Source: Bacillota bacterium (GTDB lineage: Bacteria > Bacillota > Clostridia > Acetivibrionales > DSM-1351). From it: DNA of 64,000 nt. Under the pieces are notes generated by a model that saw only the letters and a program-made list of their open reading frames with translations, did no database searches and was not told where the DNA came from. This document shows, one piece after another, positions 9,603 to 17,957 of the stretch; the first letter of the stretch is position 1, and the number at the start of each line of letters is the position of its first letter. Where the stretch lies: contig JAEWCZ010000066.1 in NCBI GenBank assembly GCA_023390335.1, forward strand, positions 310,001-374,000. Direction: 5' to 3'. Both the position numbers and the translations under genes were made by a program.

Positions 9603-10559
9603 GTGAAAAAGAACTTGTTGGATCTGGATTATATAATAAATGCCGATAACTATAGGAATATTCAGGATTCAATTGCGGATGCCACAGATATGGCTATTAT
9701 TACGGTAGATTACAAAGGTAAACCAATAACCCATCACAGCAAATGTACAAATTTATGTAATTTTGTACGTTCACATCCAAAACTATCCCTCATATGTGAA
9801 AAGTGTGATTCCAGGGGGGGATTAGAGGCGGCGCGTTTAAATCAGCCCTATATATATTTATGTCATATGGGAATAGTAGACTTTGCCATACCTATAGCAG
9901 TTGACGGTCAGTACCTTGGTGCAGTTATGGGCGGGCAGGTTCGTGTTGAAGATACCTCTGAAGTGGAATCTTTAGAGAAAATTACCAGTCAAAAAACAGA
10001 TATTCTTGAATACATTAATAAAAATGAACTTGAAGAATTGTATAAAAGTCTGCCGGTAATGAAGCTCCAAAAAGTACGTGCTAATGCTGCAATGATATAT
10101 AACATCTGTAATTATATCGTAGGAGAGGCATTGCTGAAAATAAATCTTAGTGATGGAGAAAATAATAATACTGATAAATCGAGTATAAATACAACTGAAA
10201 AAAATAAACATACCCACGATGAATTACTGAATAGCCGTGAAAATATTATTCTCAAGCCGGCTCTTGATTATATTGAAAAATACTATACCCGAAATATTAG
10301 CCTGAACAATATGGCCAGCTTGTGCAATATCAGTACAAGCTATTTCAGTAAGCTGTTCAGAAGGACAATAGGTGATAATTTTTCAAATCACATTAACAGA
10401 ATAAGAATAAAAAAGGCAAGAGAACTCCTTGAGACCACTGATATTCCCATAACTAATATAGCTTTGGATTTAGGCTTTGAGGACAGCGGATATTTTATTA
10501 AAGTCTTTAAAAAATTCGAAGGAGTTACTCCCTCTAAATTTAGAAACGATGCGCTTTGA
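9603..10559 (+). CDS. PocR-domain AraC-family transcriptional activator
   Basis: The 318-residue protein uses a GTG start with GGAGG seven bases upstream. Residues about 8-175 are a PocR sensory domain: Cys residues cluster in the KCTNLC and CEKCD segments and in YLCHMG, as in the PocR family that senses glycerol or propanediol type ligands. Residues about 212-318 are a two-helix-turn-helix AraC domain ending in the standard GFEDSGYFIKVFKKFEGVTP-type signature. It sits directly before glycerol dehydrogenase and DhaK/DhaL, as PocR-like regulators often do, so it most likely activates that operon in response to glycerol, dihydroxyacetone or a related small molecule. The target promoter is inferred. 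Confidence 0.85.
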   Translation: MKKNLLDLDYIINADNYRNIQDSIADATDMAIITVDYKGKPITHHSKCTNLCNFVRSHPKLSLICEKCDSRGGLEAARLNQPYIYLCHMGIVDFAIPIAVDGQYLGAVMGGQVRVEDTSEVESLEKITSQKTDILEYINKNELEELYKSLPVMKLQKVRANAAMIYNICNYIVGEALLKINLSDGENNNTDKSSINTTEKNKHTHDELLNSRENIILKPALDYIEKYYTRNISLNNMASLCNISTSYFSKLFRRTIGDNFSNHINRIRIKKARELLETTDIPITNIALDLGFEDSGYFIKVFKKFEGVTPSKFRNDAL

Positions 10560-10655
10560 TAAAAATACATAAAAAAGCAGTGCTGAATTTTACTATCATT
10601 GCGCAATTTTACTATTGATTTTTCCCAAAACTGTGCTTTTATGTTCAAGTTCATG

Positions 10656-10728
10656 ACCACTCCTTAATTTATAATAAAAATGTAATTAGTCATTAATTTC
10701 ATTTCTATATTAAATTTAAAGGAGTGGT
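10656..10728 (+). promoter_or_regulatory. Inverted repeat whose right arm contains the gldA ribosome binding site
   Basis: A perfect 10-bp inverted repeat pairs 10656-10665 with 10719-10728, and the right arm holds AAGGAG of the following gene. If the left arm is transcribed, the stem would hide the ribosome binding site. A TATAAT at 10670-10675 inside the loop could however be a -10 box, in which case the left arm is not in the RNA and the repeat would act as a DNA operator. The sequence does not settle this. Confidence 0.45.
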
Positions 10729-10736
10729 TTATTTTT

Positions 10737-11819
10737 ATGAAAAAAGTAATGATATCGCCATCAAAATATATACAGGGTGAGGATGAACTGTTTAATTTAG
10801 GAACCTACGTTAAGGAATTTTCCAACAGGGCATTACTGGTAGCCTCAAAGGTAGACCAATCAAGAGTACAGAACTATATTGATAAAGCATTGGAAACCGA
10901 TTCCTTTGAAATAGTATATGGGGAGTTTGGAGAAGAGTGTACAAAAAAAGAAATAGCAAGATTGCAAAAACTTGCTGAGGATAAAAATTGTGGAGTGTTT
11001 ATCGGTTTAGGAGGAGGAAAGGCTCTGGATACAGCTAAAGCAGCTTCCTTCCTTTCTAAGAAACCTGTAATAATTGTTCCTACCATTGCATCCACAGATG
11101 CTCCAACAAGTAAGCTTGCAATAATATATACTGAAAAAAGTGAATTCGAAGAATATTTCCATTTGCATAAAAATCCTGATCTTGTTCTTGTTGATACAGG
11201 AATCATTTCAAGGGCTCCAGTAAGATTCCTTGTTGCAGGTATGGGCGATGCACTTTCCACATTTTTTGAGGCAAGATCCTGCATAAGATCCGGTGCAAAT
11301 AACATGCCCGGTGGTAAAAGTACCAAGGCCGCATATGCTTTAGCAACACTTTGCTTTGAAACACTCATGGAGGAATCTTTGAAAGCAAAGGCAGCTTGTG
11401 AAATGAAGGTTGTTACACCTGCACTTGAAAATATAGTTGAAGCAAATATACTTCTGAGCGGTTTGGGTTTTGAAAGCAGCGGCCTTGCAGCTGCACATGC
11501 AGTTCACAACGGGCTCACTGTACTTGAGGAAACTCATCATTATATGCACGGTGAAAAAGTGTCTTTCGGAACAGTTGTTCACCTGGTATTGGAGAATGCT
11601 CCGCAAGATGAAATAGACAATATAATTGGTTATTGTAAATCTGTAGGACTTCCAACCTGTCTTAAAGACCTTGGAATTGTCCAGGTTACAGAGGAAAAAA
11701 TTATGGCTGTAGCTCAAGCTGCAACTGCTGAAGGTGAGACAATACACAACATGCCTTTCCCGGTTACGGCAAAGGACGTATACGCTGCAATAATGACTGC
11801 CGACAAACTCGGACAATAG
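10737..11819 (+). CDS. gldA: Glycerol dehydrogenase (NAD+, metal-dependent)
   Basis: GldA oxidises glycerol to dihydroxyacetone with NAD+ in the cytoplasm. The 360-residue length is normal. The GGGKALDTAK nucleotide-binding motif is present, and the zinc ligands align as Asp171 (MGDALST), His254 (AAHAVHN) and His271 (YMHGEK), close to the numbering of the Geobacillus enzyme. It is first in an operon with the dihydroxyacetone kinase genes (17-base gap to dhaK) and just after a PocR-type activator. In this locus it probably uses glycerol released from sulfoquinovosyl glycerol by the GH31 enzyme; that link is inferred. Free glycerol as substrate is equally possible. Confidence 0.9.
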   Translation: MKKVMISPSKYIQGEDELFNLGTYVKEFSNRALLVASKVDQSRVQNYIDKALETDSFEIVYGEFGEECTKKEIARLQKLAEDKNCGVFIGLGGGKALDTAKAASFLSKKPVIIVPTIASTDAPTSKLAIIYTEKSEFEEYFHLHKNPDLVLVDTGIISRAPVRFLVAGMGDALSTFFEARSCIRSGANNMPGGKSTKAAYALATLCFETLMEESLKAKAACEMKVVTPALENIVEANILLSGLGFESSGLAAAHAVHNGLTVLEETHHYMHGEKVSFGTVVHLVLENAPQDEIDNIIGYCKSVGLPTCLKDLGIVQVTEEKIMAVAQAATAEGETIHNMPFPVTAKDVYAAIMTADKLGQ

Positions 11820-11836
11820 AATAGGAGTAAATGCAT

Positions 11837-12829
11837 ATGAAAAAAATAATTAATAAGGTTGAAGATATTGTCATTGAAATGTGCGAGGGAATTGTAAAAG
11901 CACATCCGGAGCAACTTTCTTTCAGTAAGAAATATAAAATTATTAAAAGAAAACAATTGAATAAAAACAAGGTTACTCTTATCAGCGGTGGTGGAAGCGG
12001 ACATGAACCTGCTCATGCCGGCTTTGTAGGAAAAGGTATGCTGGATGTAGCAGTTTGTGGAGACGTATTTGCATCACCATCAACAATACAGGTTTACAAT
12101 GCTATTGTTGAAACACAGTCCGATAAGGGTACACTGCTGATAATAAAGAACTACTCAGGAGATTGCATGAATTTTGATGCAGCAGCTGAGATGGCAGAAG
12201 ACGACGATATAGTTGTTGAAAAAGTTTATGTAAACGATGATGTTGCAGTTAAGGATAGCTTGTATACAGTTGGAAGAAGAGGAGTTGCCGGTACTGTTTT
12301 TGTTCACAAGCTTGCCGGTGCTGCTGCTGAACAGGGTATGGAACTAAAGCAGGTTAAGGAAGTAGCACAAAAGGTAATAAATAACGTTCGTTCAATAGGC
12401 TTTGCGTTAACTTCATGTACTGTTCCGGCAAAGGGAACACCAACTTTCAGTCTTAATGATGATGAGATAGAATTCGGTGTCGGAATACATGGTGAACCGG
12501 GAATTGCCCGTGAAAAGATTGCTACTGCTGAAGAATTGGCAGTTAGAATGATAGATTTGATAACAAAGGATCTTCCGATTGTTGCTGGGGATGAAGTTGC
12601 TCTTCTGGTTAACGGATTAGGTGGAACTCCATTACAGGAATTATATTTACTCAACAATTCAGTTGCAAATGCTCTTGAGAATAAAAACATAAAGATATAC
12701 AAAACCTTTGTTGGTAATTATATGACAGCAATAGATATGGCAGGTGCTTCTTTGTCACTGCTAAAGCTGGATGATGAGCTTAAAGGATATTTGGATGCTT
12801 CAGCCGATACTCCGGCACTAAAAATATAA
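11837..12829 (+). CDS. dhaK: Dihydroxyacetone kinase, substrate-binding subunit DhaK
   Basis: DhaK binds dihydroxyacetone covalently through a His and passes it for phosphorylation to DHAP. The family's GGGSGHEPAHAGF motif is present near residue 50, and the substrate His is His218 in GIHGEPG. The 330-residue length is normal. The ATG at 11837 is preferred because AGGAG lies nine bases upstream; the ATG at 11831 is only three bases from it. DhaL follows after 21 bases. No DhaM phosphotransfer subunit is present in the window, so the phosphate donor is either ATP or a DhaM encoded elsewhere. Confidence 0.92.
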   Translation: MKKIINKVEDIVIEMCEGIVKAHPEQLSFSKKYKIIKRKQLNKNKVTLISGGGSGHEPAHAGFVGKGMLDVAVCGDVFASPSTIQVYNAIVETQSDKGTLLIIKNYSGDCMNFDAAAEMAEDDDIVVEKVYVNDDVAVKDSLYTVGRRGVAGTVFVHKLAGAAAEQGMELKQVKEVAQKVINNVRSIGFALTSCTVPAKGTPTFSLNDDEIEFGVGIHGEPGIAREKIATAEELAVRMIDLITKDLPIVAGDEVALLVNGLGGTPLQELYLLNNSVANALENKNIKIYKTFVGNYMTAIDMAGASLSLLKLDDELKGYLDASADTPALKI

Positions 12830-12850
12830 AACGAGAGGAAGTACAATAAT

Positions 12851-13483
12851 ATGTTGACTACGAACAAAATAACAGAGCTTGTTATGAACATGGCAGATAT
12901 TATCATAGCAAACGAGGTTTATTTTTGTGAACTGGATTCTGTAGCTGGTGACGGAGATTTTGGAATGTCAGTTGCAAAAGGATTTAAGCAATTAAAGCAG
13001 GATTGGAATGAAGTTTCACAAGAGAATATAGGAGCTTTTCTAAAGGGTTGCGGAATGATTATTACCGAGTACTGTGGCGGAGCATCCGGCCCAATATGGG
13101 GGTCTGCCTTCAGAAGTGCTGCTAAGTATGCCGCTGATAAGACCGAACTTGACCTGCCTGGATTGGCAGAACTATTGCAAAGCGCAGTAGATGGTATTCA
13201 AAAGAGAGGCGGAGCAAAGTTGGGAGATAAAACTCTGCTGGATGCGTTGATTCCTGCTGCTGAATCCTTAAAAACAAGTGCTGATAAAGGTGAAGAAATG
13301 TTGGCTGCAATGAAAGCTGCTGCTGAGGCTGCTGTTGCAGGCGGCGAAAAGACAAAAACTATGGTGGCTACAAAAGGCAGAGCAAGCTATGTTGGCGAAA
13401 GAAGTGTAAACTATCCTGATGCCGGAGCTGTTGCTATTGGGGTAATTTTTACAGAGTTAACAAAAAATTTAAATCTAGCTTAA
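12851..13483 (+). CDS. dhaL: Dihydroxyacetone kinase, nucleotide-binding subunit DhaL
   Basis: DhaL carries the nucleotide and phosphorylates the sugar bound to DhaK. The 210-residue protein has the GDGDFG Mg-nucleotide loop near residue 35, a CGGASGP loop, and the Gly/Ala-rich helix bundle ending in a GRASYVGERS segment, all standard for the family. It is the last gene of the gldA-dhaK-dhaL operon, and a hairpin follows 43 bases later. With GldA it forms a complete glycerol to DHAP branch. Confidence 0.92.
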   Translation: MLTTNKITELVMNMADIIIANEVYFCELDSVAGDGDFGMSVAKGFKQLKQDWNEVSQENIGAFLKGCGMIITEYCGGASGPIWGSAFRSAAKYAADKTELDLPGLAELLQSAVDGIQKRGGAKLGDKTLLDALIPAAESLKTSADKGEEMLAAMKAAAEAAVAGGEKTKTMVATKGRASYVGERSVNYPDAGAVAIGVIFTELTKNLNLA

Positions 13484-13525
13484 ATAATTTAATTAAAACA
13501 AAAAAACTTAATTTAGAAAATATCC

Positions 13526-13570
13526 AGACCGTATGAAAATCCTAGATTTTTATACGGTCTATTTATTTCG
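13526..13570 (+). terminator. Probable terminator of the gldA-dhaKL operon
   Basis: A long stem (13526-13534 with 13552-13560, extended inward by an A/T-rich part) is followed by a short T-rich stretch. The T tract is interrupted, so termination may be partial and read-through into the next operon is possible. Confidence 0.65.
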
Positions 13571-13609
13571 AGCAATTGAATTGAATTAATTAAATCCTTT
13601 AAAAATATA

Positions 13610-13677
13610 TTGACACAGTACACTAAAATGCAATATAATTTATACATAAAGGCACGAAAGATGTCGAAAATGTATAA
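13610..13677 (+). promoter_or_regulatory. Sigma-A promoter of the sulfosugar operon, with an inverted repeat at the start site
   Basis: TTGACA (13610-13615) and TATAAT (13634-13639) are 18 bases apart, a strong promoter. An 8-bp inverted repeat TTATACAT / ATGTATAA (13640-13647 and 13670-13677) spans the expected transcription start and could bind a repressor such as the nearby ROK protein. The leader is about 110 bases long. Confidence 0.65.
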
Positions 13678-13753
13678 ATAATTGGAAATTCAATTAAAAA
13701 GATTAATCAAATATAAAAAATGCAAATATATAATTTCAGGAGGGGAATAAGTT

Positions 13754-14875
13754 ATGGATAACCAATTTGAATTTTTTATGCCTACAAAAATATGTTTTGA
13801 GGCCGGAATATCTAAAAAAGTGGATAAATATATAAACGGAAAGAATGTTCTGATTATTTCAGACCCATTCCTTTATCAGTCCGGTGTTGCAAAACAAATC
13901 GGAGAAAGTATGTCGGGTAAAAATGTTGCCTACTTTAGTGATGTGGAGCCAAATCCTTCATGTGAAAGTGTTGATAAGGCAGCAGAAGTTGCAAGAGCTA
14001 TTAATGCTGATTGCGTTATCGGCTTGGGCGGCGGAAGTGCTCTTGATATTTCAAAAATAGTATCCTGTCTGGTTACAAACGAGGGTAGCATTTACGATTA
14101 CTACAGCGGCGGCAGCAGGACATTATCAAAGAGACAGGCTACTCTGGTATGTATTCCTACAACTGCCGGAACAGGCAGTGAAGTAACAAATGTTGGCGTA
14201 TATACAAATAAGAAGGCCGGCATAAAAATGCCTATGGTAAATAACGAATTCTGGCCTGACTATTCAATAATTGACTGTGAGCTTACATATACCTTGCCGG
14301 CTCCGGTTACAGCTTCTACCGGTATGGATGCATTTTGTCATGCTATTGAAGCGTACTGGAACAAAGCGTCACAACCCATTTGCGATATGCTTGCAATTGG
14401 TGCAATGAAACTGATTCTTGACAATATAAAAACTGCATACAGCGACCCTACAAATAAAGAAGCAAGGGCAGCAATGATTAAGGCTAGTTTGGTTGCAGGT
14501 ATTGCCTTCAGTCAGACAAGAACAACCGGTATACATGCATTAAGCTTCCCTTTAACTACTGAATTCGGAGCAAACCATGGAACAGCTTGTTCTATAACAC
14601 TTCCTGCATTTATAAAAATCAGCGGGCAACAGGCTGAAGCCAAAATGAAAGCATTAACAGATTACCTTGGTTTTGAAAGTCTGGAGAAATTCTCTGAAGA
14701 AATTGAAGAGCTTATGAAAAGTATGAATATGCCTGTACGTCTAAGTCAAATCGGAGTTAAGGAAACTGACCTGCAGCATATAACTGAAATTGGTCTTGGA
14801 GCTGCAATTATTCAATTAACTCCGGCTGTTATGAATAATGAAACAGTTTATCAGCTGCTTAAATCAATTCTATAA
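13754..14875 (+). CDS. Iron-containing alcohol dehydrogenase, candidate sulfoacetaldehyde or sulfolactaldehyde reductase
   Basis: The 373-residue protein is a type III, Fe-dependent alcohol dehydrogenase. It has GGGSALDISK for NAD(P), PTTAGTGSEVT, and metal ligands in GMDAFCHAIEAYW, the GIHALS His and the NHGTACS His. In sulfonate metabolism, enzymes of this family (TauF, SarD, and SqwF of the sulfo-transketolase pathway) reduce sulfoacetaldehyde to isethionate. The next genes are a split transketolase and an RpiB-like isomerase, the same set as in that pathway. I therefore infer reduction of a C2 or C3 sulfo-aldehyde to an excreted sulfonate, which would also re-oxidise NADH. An ordinary alcohol dehydrogenase role is the alternative. 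It is first in an operon running to 21334. Confidence 0.75.
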   Translation: MDNQFEFFMPTKICFEAGISKKVDKYINGKNVLIISDPFLYQSGVAKQIGESMSGKNVAYFSDVEPNPSCESVDKAAEVARAINADCVIGLGGGSALDISKIVSCLVTNEGSIYDYYSGGSRTLSKRQATLVCIPTTAGTGSEVTNVGVYTNKKAGIKMPMVNNEFWPDYSIIDCELTYTLPAPVTASTGMDAFCHAIEAYWNKASQPICDMLAIGAMKLILDNIKTAYSDPTNKEARAAMIKASLVAGIAFSQTRTTGIHALSFPLTTEFGANHGTACSITLPAFIKISGQQAEAKMKALTDYLGFESLEKFSEEIEELMKSMNMPVRLSQIGVKETDLQHITEIGLGAAIIQLTPAVMNNETVYQLLKSIL

Positions 14876-14932
14876 TAAATAATTTAAATATATTGTAAGA
14901 ATAATTTGTAATTACAGATTTGGAGGTAGCAA

Positions 14933-15763
14933 ATGGAAAACAACATTAAAATGCTTGAAAACAGAGCATGTGAGATACGGAAGTTAACTATACAAACCAT
15001 TGGAAAACTTGGTGTTGGACATATAGGTGGAGCGTTATCACTCTGTGAAGTTTTATCAGCACTTTATTTTGAAGTTATGAATATTGATTCAAAAGACTCC
15101 AAAATGGAGAACAGAGACAGGTTTGTATTATCAAAGGGACATGGTGGTCCGGCATTATATGCAGCGCTGGCGTTAAAGGGTTTTATTCCAATAGAAGAAT
15201 TAGATACCTTGAACAAGCCTAATACCAACCTTCCAAGCCACTGCGACATGAAGAGAACAAACGGTATCGACATGTCAACAGGTTCACTGGGGCAGGGATT
15301 TTCAGCGGCTACAGGTATGGCGGTTGCAGCTAAGATGGATAAGAAAAATCTTTATGTATACACAGTTATTGGTGATGGAGAGAGTCAGGAAGGGCAGGTA
15401 TGGGAAGCGGCTATGCTGGCTGGCGCTAAAGGGCTTGATAATATAATAGCCTTTACCGATTACAATAAAATGCAAATTGACGGTTTAATAGAGGAAGTAA
15501 ACGGACTTGAACCTCTAGACAGGAAATGGGAAGCTTTTGGATGGCATGTGCAAATAATAGACGGACATGATATAAAGCAAATTTTACATGCCATAGACAA
15601 TGCTAAAAAGATTAAAGGAAAACCACATATGATTATATTGAATACAATCAAGGGTAAAGGTGGATTTTTCTGTGAAAATAGTGTTGCCTCTCACAATATG
15701 CCTATTTCCGAAGATACATGGAAAAAGGCTGTGGAATTACTGGATAAAAGGGAGGATGCATAA
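14933..15763 (+). CDS. Transketolase, N-terminal (thiamine diphosphate pyrophosphate-binding) subunit
   Basis: This is one half of a split transketolase, which moves two-carbon ketol units between sugars. The 276-residue protein has the GHIGGALS and SKGHG active-site segments and the ThDP/Mg motif starting GDGES near residue 147 with its Asn about 28 residues later. The partner subunit follows two bases after the stop. In sulfo-transketolase loci such a pair (SqwG/SqwH) takes C2 units from 6-deoxy-6-sulfofructose and then from sulfoerythrulose. Here the GH31 enzyme and the RpiB-like protein support that role, but a housekeeping or pentose transketolase is possible. Confidence 0.85.
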   Translation: MENNIKMLENRACEIRKLTIQTIGKLGVGHIGGALSLCEVLSALYFEVMNIDSKDSKMENRDRFVLSKGHGGPALYAALALKGFIPIEELDTLNKPNTNLPSHCDMKRTNGIDMSTGSLGQGFSAATGMAVAAKMDKKNLYVYTVIGDGESQEGQVWEAAMLAGAKGLDNIIAFTDYNKMQIDGLIEEVNGLEPLDRKWEAFGWHVQIIDGHDIKQILHAIDNAKKIKGKPHMIILNTIKGKGGFFCENSVASHNMPISEDTWKKAVELLDKREDA

Positions 15764-15765
15764 TT

Positions 15766-16710
15766 ATGGTACTTGAAAACAGATGGCTAAGAGAGACCTA
15801 TGTTGACCTGTTGATAGAATATGCAAAGCAAGATAACAGGCTTGTTATAGTAGAAGCAGACCTTATGAAGGCAGCAGGAACTACACGTTTTGGAGAAACT
15901 TTTCCTGAAAGAACTGTAAACTGTGGTGTTCAGGAAGCAAATATGATAGGTGTCGCAGCAGGCATGTCTGCAATGGGCAAAATTCCATTTACTCATACCT
16001 TCACCCCTTTTTCCACAAGACGTGTATGCGACCAGGTTACATTATCCGTTGCCTATGCTGGGCTTAATGTAAAGATTATGGGAAGTGATCCCGGAGTGAC
16101 TGCCGAGTTAAATGGCGGTACTCATATGAGTATGGAAGACGTAGCAATTATGAGAAATATACCTGGAATGATTATATACGAACCGGTAGACAGCGCTCAG
16201 TTAAAGAAAGCATTCCCGCAAATATTGGAACACTATGGCCCGGTATATATAAGGTTATTAAGGAGAAATGCAGTACAAATATTCGATGACAATACTGAAT
16301 TTAAGCTTGGAAAGGGTAATGTTCTCAAAGAGGGAAAAGATGTTACCATTCTGGCAAGCGGAATAATGGTGGCTGAGGCACTGAAAGCGGCTGAAACACT
16401 CTCTGCAAAAGGAATTGACGCAGAAATAATAAATATCCATACAATTAAGCCTTTGGATGAAGAACTTGTATTGCAGAGTGCAAGAAAGACTGGAGCAGTT
16501 GTAACTGCTGAAAATCATTCCGTACTCAACGGATTGGGAGGAGCAGTTGCTGAATTCCTGGGTGAAAACTATCCTGTCCCTGTACAGAGAGTTGGAGTAA
16601 AGGATACCTTTGGAGAAGTAGGCTTGACAGACTTCTTAAAAGAAAAATACGGACTTACTGAAAAAGAAATAGTTCAGGCAGCAGAAAAAGCCATAGCTAT
16701 GAAAAGATAA
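15766..16710 (+). CDS. Transketolase, C-terminal (pyrimidine-binding) subunit
   Basis: This is the second half of the split transketolase. The 314-residue protein holds the Glu that activates thiamine diphosphate (CGVQEANMIG, near residue 52), the FTPFSTRR segment that shapes the active site, and the C-terminal Rossmann domain ending in GVKDTFGEVG. Its ribosome binding site, GGGAGG, overlaps the end of the preceding gene, so the two subunits are translationally coupled and made in equal amounts. The substrate inference is the same as for its partner. The RpiB-like gene begins 11 bases later. Confidence 0.85.
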   Translation: MVLENRWLRETYVDLLIEYAKQDNRLVIVEADLMKAAGTTRFGETFPERTVNCGVQEANMIGVAAGMSAMGKIPFTHTFTPFSTRRVCDQVTLSVAYAGLNVKIMGSDPGVTAELNGGTHMSMEDVAIMRNIPGMIIYEPVDSAQLKKAFPQILEHYGPVYIRLLRRNAVQIFDDNTEFKLGKGNVLKEGKDVTILASGIMVAEALKAAETLSAKGIDAEIINIHTIKPLDEELVLQSARKTGAVVTAENHSVLNGLGGAVAEFLGENYPVPVQRVGVKDTFGEVGLTDFLKEKYGLTEKEIVQAAEKAIAMKR

Positions 16711-16721
16711 GGGGGATTTTT

Positions 16722-17198
16722 ATGAAAAAAATAATAATTGGTTCAGATAAATCAGGTTTTCCATTAAAGGAAGCAATAAAAGCACATTTAACACAGTTGG
16801 GTTATGAAGTTACTGATGGTGGCACACTCAATGAAGACGAACCCAAACCATATTTTCAAGTAGCTGCGGCAGTTGCTAAAAGAGTATCAGACGGGGAGTT
16901 TGAAAGAGCTGTATTAATCTGTGGCACAGGTATGGGAGTATCAATAGTTGCAAACAAGCACAAGGGAGTTTATGCAGCGGTTTGTGAAAACACATATGCG
17001 GCTGAAAAAGCCAGAGCAATAAATGATGCCAACATTTTGTGCCTTGGCGGATGGCTTACTGCTGAGTTTGTGGGATGTGCTATGGTAGACACCTTCCTTA
17101 ATACAGAATTTACACAGAATCTTGAAGAATGGCGAGCAAAGAATTTAAGGAATGCAAGAATCCAAGTTAAAAACATTGAAGATGAGATCTACAAATAA
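16722..17198 (+). CDS. RpiB/LacA-LacB family sugar isomerase, candidate 4-deoxy-4-sulfoerythrose isomerase
   Basis: The 158-residue protein aligns end to end with RpiB (ribose-5-phosphate isomerase B). The catalytic Cys is kept as Cys67 in ICGTGMG. Several substrate-side positions differ from E. coli RpiB by my alignment: the phosphate-site His of DH is Lys10 (SDKSGF), the ring-opening His of the RQHND segment is Ile100 (RAIND), and the SR pair becomes GW at Trp111. These changes argue against ribose 5-phosphate and against a cyclic substrate. In the sulfo-transketolase pathway the RpiB homolog SqwI isomerises sulfoerythrose, which cannot form a stable ring. That fits well but remains an inference from homology and gene order. 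Confidence 0.8.
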   Translation: MKKIIIGSDKSGFPLKEAIKAHLTQLGYEVTDGGTLNEDEPKPYFQVAAAVAKRVSDGEFERAVLICGTGMGVSIVANKHKGVYAAVCENTYAAEKARAINDANILCLGGWLTAEFVGCAMVDTFLNTEFTQNLEEWRAKNLRNARIQVKNIEDEIYK

Positions 17199-17240
17199 AC
17201 CATTAACCAAATCAATTGAAGAAATGTGAGGGATACTGCT

Positions 17241-17921
17241 ATGAAATATTTTTTAGACAGCGCAAAACTGGATGAAATCAAGTATGCATATGAGAATTTT
17301 TGTATTGATGGTGTTACAACTAACCCAAAACATATCCAATTAAGCGGAAAGCCATTTATGCAGGTTGTTAAAGATGTAGCAGCTTGGATAAAGGAAGAAG
17401 GCATCGAAGGTATGGATAAATTTCCTGTATCCTTCGAAATCAATCCACACCATGATAAGTGGGAAGATATAGTTGAGGCAGCCAAGGAAGTAGCAGCTTA
17501 TTCACCAAACTACGTAATAAAGCTTCCATGCACTGAACAGGGACTAATTGCTGCCAAAAAACTTGAAAAAATGGGAATAAGAACAAACGTTACGCTTGTA
17601 TTTTCTCCTTCACAGGCAATTCCTGTAGGAAAGCTGGGAGCTAAGTTTGTTTCACCTTTTGTGGGCTGGAAGGAAAATAGCGGTGATGACTCAATAAATT
17701 ACATTTCTGACATTATCGATATATACAAGAACTACGGCTTTGATACTGAAATAATTGTAGCGGCTGTAAGAAACGGTAAGCAAATCGGTGATTTTGCCGC
17801 TCTGGGTGCAGACATTGTGACCTGCGGATTAGATGTATACAAGGCAAGCTTTGAACATCCATTTACAACATATGGATTAAGTGTATTCAGAAATGCTTGG
17901 GATGGTACAGCAAAAGAATAA
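17241..17921 (+). CDS. Small (TalC/FSA-fold) transaldolase, candidate 6-deoxy-6-sulfofructose transaldolase
   Basis: The ATG at 17241 has GAGGGA seven bases upstream; a GTG at 17226 is less likely. The 226-residue protein has the Schiff-base Lys94 (YVIKLPCT), Asp6 and the NVTLVFSPSQA strand. It carries Glu66 and Phe140, the pair typical of transaldolases, rather than the Gln and Tyr of fructose-6-phosphate aldolase. The two phosphate-binding residues of the family (Arg in VGR, Ser in AAS) are replaced by Trp143 and a Val in AAVRNG, which implies a changed anion pocket. A transaldolase of this size cleaves sulfofructose in Bacillus sulfo-TAL loci (SftT/SqvA). The expected reaction is sulfofructose plus glyceraldehyde 3-phosphate to fructose 6-phosphate plus sulfolactaldehyde. 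Confidence 0.78.
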   Translation: MKYFLDSAKLDEIKYAYENFCIDGVTTNPKHIQLSGKPFMQVVKDVAAWIKEEGIEGMDKFPVSFEINPHHDKWEDIVEAAKEVAAYSPNYVIKLPCTEQGLIAAKKLEKMGIRTNVTLVFSPSQAIPVGKLGAKFVSPFVGWKENSGDDSINYISDIIDIYKNYGFDTEIIVAAVRNGKQIGDFAALGADIVTCGLDVYKASFEHPFTTYGLSVFRNAWDGTAKE

Positions 17922-17957
17922 TATCACGAACGCTGTATGCGTAGATGGGGGATAATT

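Noticed and set aside
10874..11816. Two long antisense open frames (164 and 158 residues) opposite gldA
   Set aside because: They lie fully opposite a well-supported enzyme gene, have no ribosome binding site and their translations show no domain.
17241..17921. Calling the small transaldolase a fructose-6-phosphate aldolase
   Set aside because: It has the Glu and Phe of transaldolases instead of the Gln and Tyr that define the aldolase.
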